A DNA stretch of 59,530 bases from contig JAAYEG010000080.1 in NCBI GenBank assembly GCA_012728895.1, positions 1 to 59,530 of the forward strand, given 5' to 3'. This document shows positions 35,133 to 43,752 of the stretch, in pieces. Source of the stretch: Methanospirillum sp. (lineage in GTDB: Archaea; Halobacteriota; Methanomicrobia; Methanomicrobiales; Methanospirillaceae). Below the pieces are notes generated by a model. The model worked only from the letters and a program-made list of their open reading frames with translations, did no database searches and was not told the DNA's origin. The translations under genes and the position numbers were made by a program. Position 1 is the stretch's first letter, and each line of letters opens with the position of its first letter.

Positions 35133-36917
35133 ATGGGAAGACAGTATCTGCTGGGCAACGAGGCGATCGCCCACGCCGCCCTCGAGGGAGGGGTCGGGTT
35201 CGTGGCGGGGTACCCGGGCACGCCCTCGTCCGAGGTGATCGACCTGCTCCGGGCCGCCCGGCCCGAGGGGATCCACGTCGAGTGGTCGACCAACGAGAAG
35301 GTCGCGTTCGAGAACGCGCTGGGGGCGGCCTGGTGCGGCGTTCGGGCCCTCTTCACCACCAAGCACGTCGGCCTTAACGTCGCGGCGGACCCGCTGATGA
35401 CCAGCGGGTACACGGGCGTCACGGGGGGCCTCGTGATCCTGTCGGCCGACGACCCGTTCGCCCACTCGTCCCAGAACGAGCAGGACAGCCGGCTCTACGC
35501 CGCGATGGCCGGCCTACCCTGCTTGGACCCGACAACGATCGGGGAGGCCCACGCGATGCTCCGGGACGCCTTCGCGCTCTCCGAGGAGCTCGGTCTGCCG
35601 GTACTCTTCCGGCCGACGACCCGGATCTGCCACTCAAAAGCGGACGTCGAGCTCGGGAGGGTCTCCGGGGAGCGGCGCGCGGCTGCGTTCGCCCGGGATC
35701 CGCGGCAGTACGTGGTGATCCCGGCGCACACCCGGGTGCTGCACCGCCGGCTCAACGAGAAGCAGCCGCTGGTCCGCGAGCGCATCCTGAACCTCGGGTT
35801 CAACGAGGGGGAGTGCCGCGGCCGGAGGGCCGTGATCGCGAGCGGGATCGCGGCGAGCTACGCTCGCGAGACCCTCCCCGGGGAGATCTCGCTATTCACG
35901 GTCCGCGCCTACCCGCTCGACCCCGAACAGCTCCGCTCCTTCTGCCACGGGCACGACGAAGTGCTGGTGGTCGAGGAGGGGGCGCCCGTGGTCGAGGAGC
36001 AGGTCCGGCAGGTCGCGGGCTCCGCCGCGGTCTACGGCAAGCTGACCGGCCACGTGCCGGCCGAGGGGGAGCTCTCGTCCTCGGCGGTCCGGGCCGCCCT
36101 GGCGAAGGCCGGGTTCGCGGAGCCCCCTGCCGCGCCCCCGACGCCCGAGGACGGGATCCCGCCCCGGCCCCCGATCCTCTGTGCGGGCTGCCCGCACCGC
36201 GCGTTCTTCTTCGCCATGAAGCGGGTCTTCAGGGACGGGGTCTTCCCGTCGGACATCGGCTGCTACACGCTCGGGCTCCAGCTCGGGGCCGTCGATACGA
36301 CGATCTGCATGGGGGCCTCAGTTACGGTCGGCTCGGGTATCGCCCAGACCGCCGGCGGCGACGTGGTCGCGACGATCGGGGACTCCACCTTCCTCCACTC
36401 CGGGATCCAGGGTTTAATCAACGCGGTCCACAACGGGGCCGAGATGATCCTGGTGATCCTCGACAACAGGACCACCGCGATGACCGGCCACCAGCCGAAC
36501 CCGACGACGGGGACGACGGCGACGGGCGAGCCCGCGCCCCGGGTCTCGCTCGACGCGATCTGCCGGGCCTGCGGGGTCTCCTGGGTCGAGACCGTGGACC
36601 CGTACGACATGACCGGCACGGTCGCGACTCTCCGCGACGCGAAGGGGCGGCGAGGGGTCCGCGTCGTGATCGCGAAGAAGCCCTGCGTGATCAACGAGCG
36701 GCGGGCGAAGGTCTCGCGCCCCAGGTTCGCGGTCGACCCGGACGCCTGTTCCGGGTGCCGGGCCTGCCTGCGCTTCGGCTGCCCGGCGCTTGCGTTCGAG
36801 GACGGGCAGGCCCTGGTTACCGATCTCTGCTCGGGCTGCGGGGTCTGCGCGTCCCTCTGCCCGCAGGGGGCGATCGCGAGAGCCGGGAGACCCCCGGCAG
36901 AGGGAGGCGCCACATGA
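35133..36917 (+). CDS. iorA: indolepyruvate:ferredoxin oxidoreductase, alpha subunit
   Basis: A 594-residue subunit that, with IorB, oxidatively decarboxylates aryl pyruvates with CoA and ferredoxin. The N-terminal pyrimidine-binding half holds GYPGTPSSEVIDLL. The TPP-binding half holds CAGCPHRAFFF and GDSTFLHSGIQGLINAV. The C-terminus has two 4Fe-4S motifs, CSGCRACLRFGCPAL and CSGCGVCASLCPQG. Its stop overlaps the iorB start (ATGA). In methanogens the reverse reaction may make aromatic amino acids from arylacetates. Confidence 0.95.
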   Translation: MGRQYLLGNEAIAHAALEGGVGFVAGYPGTPSSEVIDLLRAARPEGIHVEWSTNEKVAFENALGAAWCGVRALFTTKHVGLNVAADPLMTSGYTGVTGGLVILSADDPFAHSSQNEQDSRLYAAMAGLPCLDPTTIGEAHAMLRDAFALSEELGLPVLFRPTTRICHSKADVELGRVSGERRAAAFARDPRQYVVIPAHTRVLHRRLNEKQPLVRERILNLGFNEGECRGRRAVIASGIAASYARETLPGEISLFTVRAYPLDPEQLRSFCHGHDEVLVVEEGAPVVEEQVRQVAGSAAVYGKLTGHVPAEGELSSSAVRAALAKAGFAEPPAAPPTPEDGIPPRPPILCAGCPHRAFFFAMKRVFRDGVFPSDIGCYTLGLQLGAVDTTICMGASVTVGSGIAQTAGGDVVATIGDSTFLHSGIQGLINAVHNGAEMILVILDNRTTAMTGHQPNPTTGTTATGEPAPRVSLDAICRACGVSWVETVDPYDMTGTVATLRDAKGRRGVRVVIAKKPCVINERRAKVSRPRFAVDPDACSGCRACLRFGCPALAFEDGQALVTDLCSGCGVCASLCPQGAIARAGRPPAEGGAT

Positions 36918-37528
36918 GCTTCGACGTCATGATCGTCGGCGTCGGAGGGCAGGGGACGATCCTGGCCTCGAACATCCTGGGAATGGCCTGCGTCGAGGAG
37001 GGGCGGCCCGTCCGCGGGGCCGAGACCCACGGGATGGCCCAGCGCGGCGGGTCGGTGGAGTGCTCGGTCCGGATCGACGGCGAGTTCGGGCCGCTGGTCG
37101 ACCCGGGTACGGCCGACCTCCTCCTCTCGTTCGACCTGCTCGAGGCCCTGCGGTACCGTCACTTCCTCAGGCCTTCGGCCCGCGTCGTGACGAACACGGC
37201 GATCATCACCCCCACCCCCGTCTTCACCCAGGAGCTCTCGCTGCCGTCACCGGGCGAGTGCCTCGAGCGGCTCGCGCCGTTCGGGCCGATCGCCCTGGAC
37301 GCCGGCGCCCTGGCCCGCGAGGCAGGCTCGGAGCTGGCGCTGAACGTCGTGCTGATCGGCGCCGCCTCGCACCTGCTCCCGCTCGCCCCGGAGTCTCTCC
37401 TCGCCGCGATCGAGCGCTCGGTGCCGCCGAAGACGGTCGGGGTCAACCGGCGTGCGTTCGCGCTCGGGCGGGAGGCGGCGGTACGGAACCGTCAGGGTGA
37501 TGGCGTGGTACCACCCAAAAGCAGTTAA
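36914..37528 (+). CDS. iorB: indolepyruvate:ferredoxin oxidoreductase, beta subunit
   Basis: A 204-residue gamma-type subunit of the 2-oxoacid oxidoreductase family. Diagnostic motifs are VMIVGVGGQGTILASNILG at the start and RGAETHGMAQRGGSVECSVR. It is translated from an ATGA overlap with iorA. Both subunits are of usual length. Confidence 0.95.
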   Translation: MSFDVMIVGVGGQGTILASNILGMACVEEGRPVRGAETHGMAQRGGSVECSVRIDGEFGPLVDPGTADLLLSFDLLEALRYRHFLRPSARVVTNTAIITPTPVFTQELSLPSPGECLERLAPFGPIALDAGALAREAGSELALNVVLIGAASHLLPLAPESLLAAIERSVPPKTVGVNRRAFALGREAAVRNRQGDGVVPPKSS

Positions 37529-37551
37529 GGGCCAGGCGAGATGATCATCCT

Positions 37552-38259
37552 GTGACGGAAGCGCAAGTGTACCGGGTCAGGGTGCTAGAGACGGTCCCGC
37601 ACAGGTCCCGGGCGGTCTCGGCGAGGTTCGAGCGGCCGGAGGGGTTCGAGTACGCCGCCGGGCAGTGGGTCCTGGTGACGCTCGAGGCAAACGGGGAGGA
37701 ACTGGCTCACCCCCTCTCGCTCTCCAGCAGCCCGACCGAACCTTTCCTGGAGGTGACGAAGGGGATGACCGGCCACCCGTTCGCGGAGGCCTTTCGCCAG
37801 CTCGCCCCGGGGGACCTGCTGACCGTCCAGGGCCCGTTCGGCTCGTTCGCCATCCCCGACGGGGAGGTGGACGCCGTACTGGTCTCCGGCGGGATCGGGG
37901 TGACGCCGCTCCGAAGCATGGTCCGGTTCGTCACCGATGCCGGGCTTCCTGCCCGGATCCTGCTGATCTACTCGGCCCGGACGGAGGACGACCTGGTCTT
38001 CGGCGGGGAGTTCGAGGATGTGGAGAAAACGAACCTCCGGTTCCGGCTCCTCCCGACCCTGACCCGCCAGGGTCCGGAATGGACCGGGCGGACGGGGCGG
38101 GTCGACCGGCCGTTCCTGGACCGGGAGGTCCCGGATGCCCTCTCCCGGACGTACCTGGTCTCCGGCCCGCCGGCAATGGTGGAGAGCGTCACCGCGTGCC
38201 TCGAGGAGATGGGGGTGCCGGCCGGTCAGGTCCGGCGGGAGATCTTCGCGGGGTACTGA
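37552..38259 (+). CDS. FAD/NAD(P)-binding oxidoreductase, ferredoxin reductase type
   Basis: A 235-residue protein of the ferredoxin-NADP reductase superfamily. The FAD-binding barrel has HPLSLSSSP in place of the common RxYS motif, and the NAD(P) domain has VLVSGGIGVTPLRSM. The C-terminus lacks the 2Fe-2S domain of PyrK or toluene monooxygenase reductases. It starts at GTG 37552, 23 bases after iorB, and may be cotranscribed; it could pass electrons between ferredoxin and NAD(P)H, but the partner is not known. Confidence 0.8.
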   Translation: MTEAQVYRVRVLETVPHRSRAVSARFERPEGFEYAAGQWVLVTLEANGEELAHPLSLSSSPTEPFLEVTKGMTGHPFAEAFRQLAPGDLLTVQGPFGSFAIPDGEVDAVLVSGGIGVTPLRSMVRFVTDAGLPARILLIYSARTEDDLVFGGEFEDVEKTNLRFRLLPTLTRQGPEWTGRTGRVDRPFLDREVPDALSRTYLVSGPPAMVESVTACLEEMGVPAGQVRREIFAGY

Positions 38260-38312
38260 CCGGCCCGCGGGGCGGGCTCTCTTCCACCCCGGGGACCGCC
38301 CGGGTCCGTCGT

Positions 38313-39071
38313 TCAGATCCACCGCTCGAGCCCGGCCTGGTCCAGGTCGGGGCCGGCTCCCTTCCTGACGACGAGCCCGCGCTCCCGGGCGAATGCGAGG
38401 ACGGCGCCCGAGACGGCGGACCAGGCGAGCACCGGGAGCCGCCCCCCCGGCCCGGGCACGAGCTCGTACCGGACCGGATGGCCGGGAGTGGAGGCGGGGT
38501 GGAGGCCGAAGACCAGGGCGTGCTTCGAGCCCGTGAAGACCTCGAACGAGGGAGAGCCCCGCGGCCCCCGAGCGAACTGGGTGATCGGCCGGGTCCGCCC
38601 TCCCTCGCGGTCGAGCTTGAAGAGGGCCTTCGCCCCATGCCGGCCGGTCACCACCGGGCAGGCGTCGAACGGCGGGGCGTCAAGGAGCGCGAGGCTGCCG
38701 TCCTCGTCGATGTCCAGGCAGGCGACCGTGTAGCCGTCGGCCGTGGGGTAGTTCATGTCGACCGAGATCGAGAGCGCCTCGGGGCCCCATAGCCGGACGC
38801 CCGGGACCCGCCAGAACCGCGCGATCCGGTCCAGCCTCTCGGGCGTCGGGAGGTGGAACGAGTCCCGGACGGCCGCGCCGAAGCGGTCACGCCCGTACTC
38901 GGCGAGGAGCGAGGCCGGTGACGGGGGCTGTCCACCGTAGACCCCACGGCTCGAGATCGCGCCGATCGGGGCCTTCGACGTGGGCTGGCAGGGGACCGGT
39001 ACCAACCCGTTCGCCTCGCACCAGTCGAGCACCGGCCCCGCGACATAGGGGTGGCGGTTCACGGGATGCAC
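38313..39071 (-). CDS. stand-alone primase-polymerase (AEP/Prim-Pol)-like protein
   Basis: A 252-residue protein with the three archaeo-eukaryotic primase motifs: ACLDIDEDG (Asp120, Asp122), VTGRHGAKALF (Arg144, His145) and SFEVFTG (Glu177). The N-terminal ANGLVPVPCQPTSKAPIG resembles Prim-Pol N-termini. No helicase or zinc domain is fused. It stands alone between a flavoprotein and a surface protein. Such proteins are common in mobile elements and in repair polymerases; whether it is active is unknown. Confidence 0.7.
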   Translation of the reverse strand: MHPVNRHPYVAGPVLDWCEANGLVPVPCQPTSKAPIGAISSRGVYGGQPPSPASLLAEYGRDRFGAAVRDSFHLPTPERLDRIARFWRVPGVRLWGPEALSISVDMNYPTADGYTVACLDIDEDGSLALLDAPPFDACPVVTGRHGAKALFKLDREGGRTRPITQFARGPRGSPSFEVFTGSKHALVFGLHPASTPGHPVRYELVPGPGGRLPVLAWSAVSGAVLAFARERGLVVRKGAGPDLDQAGLERWI

Positions 39072-39126
39072 GCCCCCGCCGGTCAGCCACGGGAGGACAT
39101 AGCCCGGCCACGCGGGGGGCGCGGGC

Positions 39127-41265
39127 TCATCCCGAGAGCCCGGCCAGGACGTTGTAGTTCGCCGTCGCGTCCGCGCCGAACGCGGCCGACGAGCGGAGCC
39201 CGGCGAAGAGGTTCATCGCCTGCTGTCTCTCGGTCTGGAAGCCGGAGCGGTCGCCGCCCGCGCTCGCCTGGTAGGCCAGCGCCGTGTGTTGCCAGCCCTG
39301 CGCGTACGCGGAGAACTCGCCCATGTACGAGGCTTTCCCGTTCAGGATAGGGACGATCGCGGAGGTGTAGGCGGTCCCGTCGCCGTACTCGGTGCCGGCG
39401 TAGGTGACCGACTGGAGAGTGGCGGTGGCCCGCGTGAAGTCGGTCTTCGAGCCGGCGAACCTCTCCGCCGCCGACTGGAACGAGGACGCGGCCTCCCCGA
39501 AGCTGCCGCCCGTCATCTGCGACCGTCCCGCCGCGTAGACGTCCGCACCGTCGTACATGGCGAGGGCCGCGTCGGCCAGGCCGACGTACGCGGTCGAGAT
39601 CGACTTCAGGAGAGCGAGGTTCGCTCCGTTCGCCGGGTCGTTCACCGCGTTCGCCGTGTTGAGGCAGCTCGTGTACGCGCTCTTCGCCTCGCCCAGGTAC
39701 CGCCGGATCGTCGAGATCTCGCTCGCCTCCCATGCCCGGCTCCAGGCCGTCCCGCCGGCAGCGTAGAACGCCTTCGCATCGGCGTACGTCCCTCCCGTCA
39801 CGACGCCCGGCGTCGTGGGCGTCATCACCGGGGGCGTGAAACCTCCCCCGCCGGCGATGGGGAGGGGCGGGATCGACTTGGGCGCGATGTCGTGGTGCGC
39901 GGGGATCGGGTACTGGGACGTCGCCCGGTTGTAGATGTAGGTGTTGCCGTTCCCGTACCGGTTCATGATATCGATACTCGGCCCGTAGCCGGTGATGTCG
40001 AAGTAGGAGTTCGACACCGAGTGGTGGTACTGGGGGTCGTGGTAGTACCAGCCGATGTTCGACTGGGTCGGCGCCCCTCCGTCGACGGCCTTGCCGCCCA
40101 TGTTCATCTGGTGGAAGTTCTCGACCCGGATGTTGTCGCCGAACGCCCCCCAGAACGCCCACTCCTTGGCGTCCTGGGACCAGCAGTCGCGCAGGGTGAT
40201 GTCCTTGCAGCCCTTGACGATCTTGAACCCGTAGGTCGACCCGATGTCGATGCAGTTGTCGAACGTCGTGTTCACGCCGTCATGGGCGAAGAAGCCCGCG
40301 TTCTTGTTGTTGATCGAGACGCAGTTCTTGAGTTGCGAGTTCCGGTGCACGTACCAGCCAGAGAGGTAGGAGTCCCGGAACGGGGCCTCGGCCGGTTTGC
40401 GCTGTCCGTTGTTCCGGGCGACGCATTTCTCCATGTAGACGTTCTTGGTCCCGAGGTACCAGCCCGGCTCGAAGTGGAACCCGTTCTCCCAGTTGTCCTC
40501 GGCCAGGCAGTTGATCATGTAGACGTTCTCGAGGTTATTGGCCTCCTGGATGTCGAAGCCGCACGAGAACTCCGAGTTCGACCCGGCATCGACCCCGAAG
40601 CCGCACCGGATCGCCTGGCAGTCGATGAACCGCAGGTTCCGGATCGTCCAGCTGTCGGACGAGGCGTTCCGGTCCGCGTTCATGTTGAAACCGTGCGTGT
40701 TGGCGTCGATCGCCGTGCAGTTCCGGAACGTGATGTCGCCCGTCTCGGGGTTGTCGACCCAGATGAAGAACATCCCGTTGCCGTCGGTCGGCTGCCGGAC
40801 GCCGTTGATGTCGACGCTCGTGACCGTCACGTCCTCGATCACGACGCCGTTCGTCCGGATCTTGAAAAAGCTCATGCCCCGGAGGGTGAAGCCCTTGACG
40901 TGGACGTTCGGGCGGGTCAGGTGGATCGGGTTGGCGTACCGGCTCGGGTTGTAGGCGTTGATCACGGTCCGTTCCTGGCCGGCACCGTAGAAGTTCGAGT
41001 TCAACTTCGGGTGGATCCAGTTCTCGATCTGGAACGTCCCCTCGGTGAGCTGGATCGTGCCGCCTTCGGGGGGAAGCCGGTTGAACGCCTCGTTGATCTG
41101 CTGGTCGTCCTTGAACCCCTTGCAGAGGATCTGCGCCTGGGCCTTGGAGGCCGTGCTCGCGTCAGACGCGGCCACGATGACGGTCGGTCCCGCGGCAGCC
41201 GCATGGAGCGGGACGAGCAGCAGGCAGAGCCCTATCATGAGCAGTATCGCCGTTCTGGTTCTCAT
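39127..41265 (-). CDS. secreted right-handed beta-helix protein
   Basis: A 712-residue exported protein with a signal peptide (about residues 1-25) and a pectate lyase-like beta-helix (about 50-440) formed by repeats such as VHVKGFTLRGMSF, VVIEDVTVTSVDI and DITFRNCTAIDANTHG. A Gly/Pro-rich linker follows at about 460-490, and the last 220 residues are Ala/Ser/Tyr-rich and helical (EISTIRRYLGEAKSAYTSCL and later), perhaps a coiled or wall-associated region. It may bind or cleave a surface polysaccharide. Start at ATG 41265 gives the signal peptide. Confidence 0.8.
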   Translation of the reverse strand: MRTRTAILLMIGLCLLLVPLHAAAAGPTVIVAASDASTASKAQAQILCKGFKDDQQINEAFNRLPPEGGTIQLTEGTFQIENWIHPKLNSNFYGAGQERTVINAYNPSRYANPIHLTRPNVHVKGFTLRGMSFFKIRTNGVVIEDVTVTSVDINGVRQPTDGNGMFFIWVDNPETGDITFRNCTAIDANTHGFNMNADRNASSDSWTIRNLRFIDCQAIRCGFGVDAGSNSEFSCGFDIQEANNLENVYMINCLAEDNWENGFHFEPGWYLGTKNVYMEKCVARNNGQRKPAEAPFRDSYLSGWYVHRNSQLKNCVSINNKNAGFFAHDGVNTTFDNCIDIGSTYGFKIVKGCKDITLRDCWSQDAKEWAFWGAFGDNIRVENFHQMNMGGKAVDGGAPTQSNIGWYYHDPQYHHSVSNSYFDITGYGPSIDIMNRYGNGNTYIYNRATSQYPIPAHHDIAPKSIPPLPIAGGGGFTPPVMTPTTPGVVTGGTYADAKAFYAAGGTAWSRAWEASEISTIRRYLGEAKSAYTSCLNTANAVNDPANGANLALLKSISTAYVGLADAALAMYDGADVYAAGRSQMTGGSFGEAASSFQSAAERFAGSKTDFTRATATLQSVTYAGTEYGDGTAYTSAIVPILNGKASYMGEFSAYAQGWQHTALAYQASAGGDRSGFQTERQQAMNLFAGLRSSAAFGADATANYNVLAGLSG

Positions 41266-41647
41266 CTGTATCACGTGCACCTCGCGGAGCGCTCTGAACG
41301 AGTATGGTAATCCCTGATAATAACCCCACCGGTGGCTGTAAAACGGCGTGGTGGGCTGGATTCTCGATTTACCCCGTGAACGAAAAGCCCGTCGCAGGAG
41401 GAACGCCAGGAGGCGGGATCGGACGGGGACCCGGGCCCGGTTACGGGGCGAATCCGGCATGCGCGCGCCCCGGGAGCCGGGAGCCGTCTGGGGAGCCGCC
41501 GGAACTGCCGTGCAGCCGGATCGGCCTCACACGCTCTCCCCCCCCGCCGTCCGGCGCGCACTCCCTGTACCGGGGCACGGAGGCCCTCGCGGGGGACGGG
41601 GGCGCCGTTCCATAAGTATAAATCTCTCTTCACCCATGGAACGGCGT
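41266..41647. promoter_or_regulatory. intergenic region with divergent promoters
   Basis: About 380 bases without a gene. The left side carries an AT-rich element on the minus strand (GGTTATTATCAG, about 41313-41324) suited to drive the beta-helix gene. The right side carries a plus-strand TATA box, AGTATAAAT at about 41615-41623, whose expected start (about 41645) falls just before ATG 41648 of the PspC gene. The middle is GC-rich with no clear feature. Confidence 0.55.
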
Positions 41648-41929
41648 ATGAAGGAACTGAAGCGGTCGCGCGACGACAGGATGCTCGCCGGGGTCTGTGG
41701 CGGGATCGGCAGGTACTTCGAGATCGACGCCAACGTGATCCGCCTGGTCTGGGTCGTCGTCACCCTGGTGAGTATTGGTTTCGGGTTGCTCGCGTACCTG
41801 ATCGCCTGGCTCCTCATCCCCGAGGAGCTACCCCCCGCCGCGGACCCGGGCTCCGGGGGCGGCGGTCCGGTCAGCACCATCCCCGATACCGGGACCATCA
41901 TCGAGGTCGAGCCGATCGAGGTCCGCTGA
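41648..41929 (+). CDS. PspC-domain membrane protein
   Basis: A 93-residue protein with the PspC domain: MKELKRSRDDRMLAGVCGG, then YFEIDANVIRLVWVVVTLVS and a second hydrophobic segment ending AWLLIPEE. Pro/Gly-rich and acidic residues form a tail. ATG 41648 is preferred over ATG 41636 because a TATA box at 41615-41623 predicts a start at about 41645 and because family members begin here. PspC proteins are envelope-stress partners in bacteria. Confidence 0.88.
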   Translation: MKELKRSRDDRMLAGVCGGIGRYFEIDANVIRLVWVVVTLVSIGFGLLAYLIAWLLIPEELPPAADPGSGGGGPVSTIPDTGTIIEVEPIEVR

Positions 41930-42165
41930 CCCGCCCGTCGGGCCCGACCCCTCCTTCCCGGGCAGGATACAAGGCGAGCCCGGCCGAGACCGGTGGGAGC
42001 TCGTCCTCCCGATCGGAAGCGGGGCGCCTCCGGACCGGGTGTTGACCCTGGGGACCCGGCGGGGTCTCCCCGGAGGGCCTTAATCCCCGGGATTGGGGGC
42101 CCGCCGGTGAAGGCAGCTCCGGGTCCGGATGTCCGGGCTTGGTCGTTTTTATGCAAACAGAGGTC

Positions 42166-42175
42166 TCATATAATC
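42166..42175 (+). promoter_or_regulatory. TATA box of leaderless lipoprotein gene
   Basis: TCATATAATC is centred about 28 bases before ATG 42199, so the transcript is expected to start at or next to the start codon, giving a leaderless message. No ribosome site precedes the ATG. Confidence 0.55.
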
Positions 42176-42198
42176 CGCCCCCCAACCTGTCTCCTGTC

Positions 42199-43419
42199 AT
42201 GGCCCGTTCCCCGCGCACCGTCGCGCTTGCCGTGCTTCTCGTCCTCGCCGCCGTCCTCTCGACCGGTTGCACCCAGGAGGAGGCGATCACGGTCAGGGTC
42301 TCGGAGCATCCCACCTACGGGACGATCCTGACCGACTCGGCCGGCCGTTCGCTCTACGTCCAGGCCCGCGATGTCCCGAACACCGGGGCTATCGCCGATA
42401 TCGGGGAGCTCGAGCGGTTCTACCCGCCGTTCTTCGCGGAGACCGTGGACAGTCAGGTCGGGATCGATATCTCGGCGTTCGGGTACCTCACGCGCGCCGA
42501 CGGCCGGCGCCAGACCACGTTCCGGGGCTGGCCGCTCTACTACTACCTGAACGACAAGGAGCCCGGCGACGCCAAGAGCCACGGCGCGAATAACCTCACG
42601 TTCCTGGCCAAGCCCGATTACACGGTCATGGTGCGCGAGGACCCCGCGCTGGGGGTGTACCTCACCGATACGGAGGGGGTCGCCCTCCTGGTCTCCGACC
42701 GGAACACGACGCCTGCCGGGGCGGACGGCCCCGCACCGTTCCACGCGACTCCGTTGGTCGGCCCGTCGCCCCTGGTCCAGACCCCGGATTTCGGCCAGAC
42801 AGGCGACGGTACCCAGACGACGTTCCGGGGTCTCCCGCTCTACCTGAACGGCGCCGGCGCCGGCAGGTCGGCCCTCGCGGGGGTTGCCGACGGGTTCCGG
42901 CCGGTGATCCTCGCCCCCGCCGGTTCGTCCGCCGTCCCGGCCGCGACGCCGACCGCGCCCCCCGGTCCCACCGGCGGCGCGACCGCCGCGCCGACCGCGG
43001 AGGCGACCGCGACCGCGACGCCGACCGGGACACGCTCCGCGTACGACCCGTACACGGGGGGCTCGTACACGCCGACCCCGACGACGCAGGTAGTGGTCGT
43101 GCGGCGGACCACCGCGAGTGCCACCACGGTGGCGCCCGGGACCACGGTCCCGCCGACGACCCTCGTCACAACCACGGTCCCGCCTTCGACGATCGTCACG
43201 ACCACGGTCCCGACGACGTTCCCTCCGCTCACCCTCCCGCCGACGGTCCCCCCGACCGAGGTCCCCACCGAGCCGCCGACAGCCCCTCCGACCGAGATCC
43301 CCACAGAGGTCCCCACCGAGCCGCCGACCGCTCCGCCGACCACCCTCGCTCCCCCGATACCAACGGAGACCTCGCTTCCGACGACCACGTTCCCGGACCC
43401 GCTCTTCACGATCGCCTGA
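42199..43419 (+). CDS. lipoprotein with two secreted-repeat domains and a Thr/Pro/Val-rich stalk
   Basis: A 406-residue lipoprotein with a signal peptide and lipobox (VLSTGC). Two copies of the secreted repeat of unknown function follow (YGTILTDSAGRSLYVQARD with TTFRGWPLYYYLNDKEPGDA, and LGVYLTDTEGVALLVSDRN with TTFRGLPLYLNGAG). The last 140 residues are a low-complexity Thr/Pro/Val/Ala stalk (for example PTEPPTAPPTEIPTEVP), probably O-glycosylated. The function of the repeat is unknown. Confidence 0.85.
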   Translation: MARSPRTVALAVLLVLAAVLSTGCTQEEAITVRVSEHPTYGTILTDSAGRSLYVQARDVPNTGAIADIGELERFYPPFFAETVDSQVGIDISAFGYLTRADGRRQTTFRGWPLYYYLNDKEPGDAKSHGANNLTFLAKPDYTVMVREDPALGVYLTDTEGVALLVSDRNTTPAGADGPAPFHATPLVGPSPLVQTPDFGQTGDGTQTTFRGLPLYLNGAGAGRSALAGVADGFRPVILAPAGSSAVPAATPTAPPGPTGGATAAPTAEATATATPTGTRSAYDPYTGGSYTPTPTTQVVVVRRTTASATTVAPGTTVPPTTLVTTTVPPSTIVTTTVPTTFPPLTLPPTVPPTEVPTEPPTAPPTEIPTEVPTEPPTAPPTTLAPPIPTETSLPTTTFPDPLFTIA

Positions 43420-43512
43420 CGGTCCAGGCTGTCCCGTGAACGTCCCCTCACCGCGGTGGGCGGGACGGGGTCCCCCCCCATCTCCCGCCTTCCGGCGGGG
43501 CGTCCGCACGCT

Positions 43513-43752
43513 TCAGTCCGACCGTGCGTCCCCGAGCACGGACTTCACCCGGCCGACCCGGCCGTCGAGGAGCCGAACCTTGATCCCGTGGGGGTGGGTT
43601 TCGGACCGGGTCAGGACCGCGCCGACGGTCCCCTCGACGGTCTTCCCGGTCCGCTGGTCCTTTTTCTGGACGATCGCGACCCGGGCTCCGGGCCGGATCG
43701 CGTTTCGCGTCCGCCCGTCCGCTCCGCTCTCCCGCACCTCTCCGGGTGTCAC
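43513..43752 (-). CDS. YwbE family protein (DUF2196)
   Basis: A 79-residue protein with the YwbE core GARVAIVQKKDQRTGKTVEG and HPHGIKVRLLDGRVGRV, a KOW-like beta fold. It starts at GTG 43752, which overlaps the TGA of the second NifD/K-like gene (GTGA), so it is the last gene of the nitrogenase-like operon. The function is unknown; in other organisms it is found in unrelated places. Its coupling to the operon here may be significant. Confidence 0.85.
   Translation of the reverse strand: MTPGEVRESGADGRTRNAIRPGARVAIVQKKDQRTGKTVEGTVGAVLTRSETHPHGIKVRLLDGRVGRVKSVLGDARSD

Noticed and set aside
41636-41929. PspC gene starting at ATG 41636
   Set aside because: The TATA box predicts transcription from about 41645, after this ATG; ATG 41648 fits the family start.
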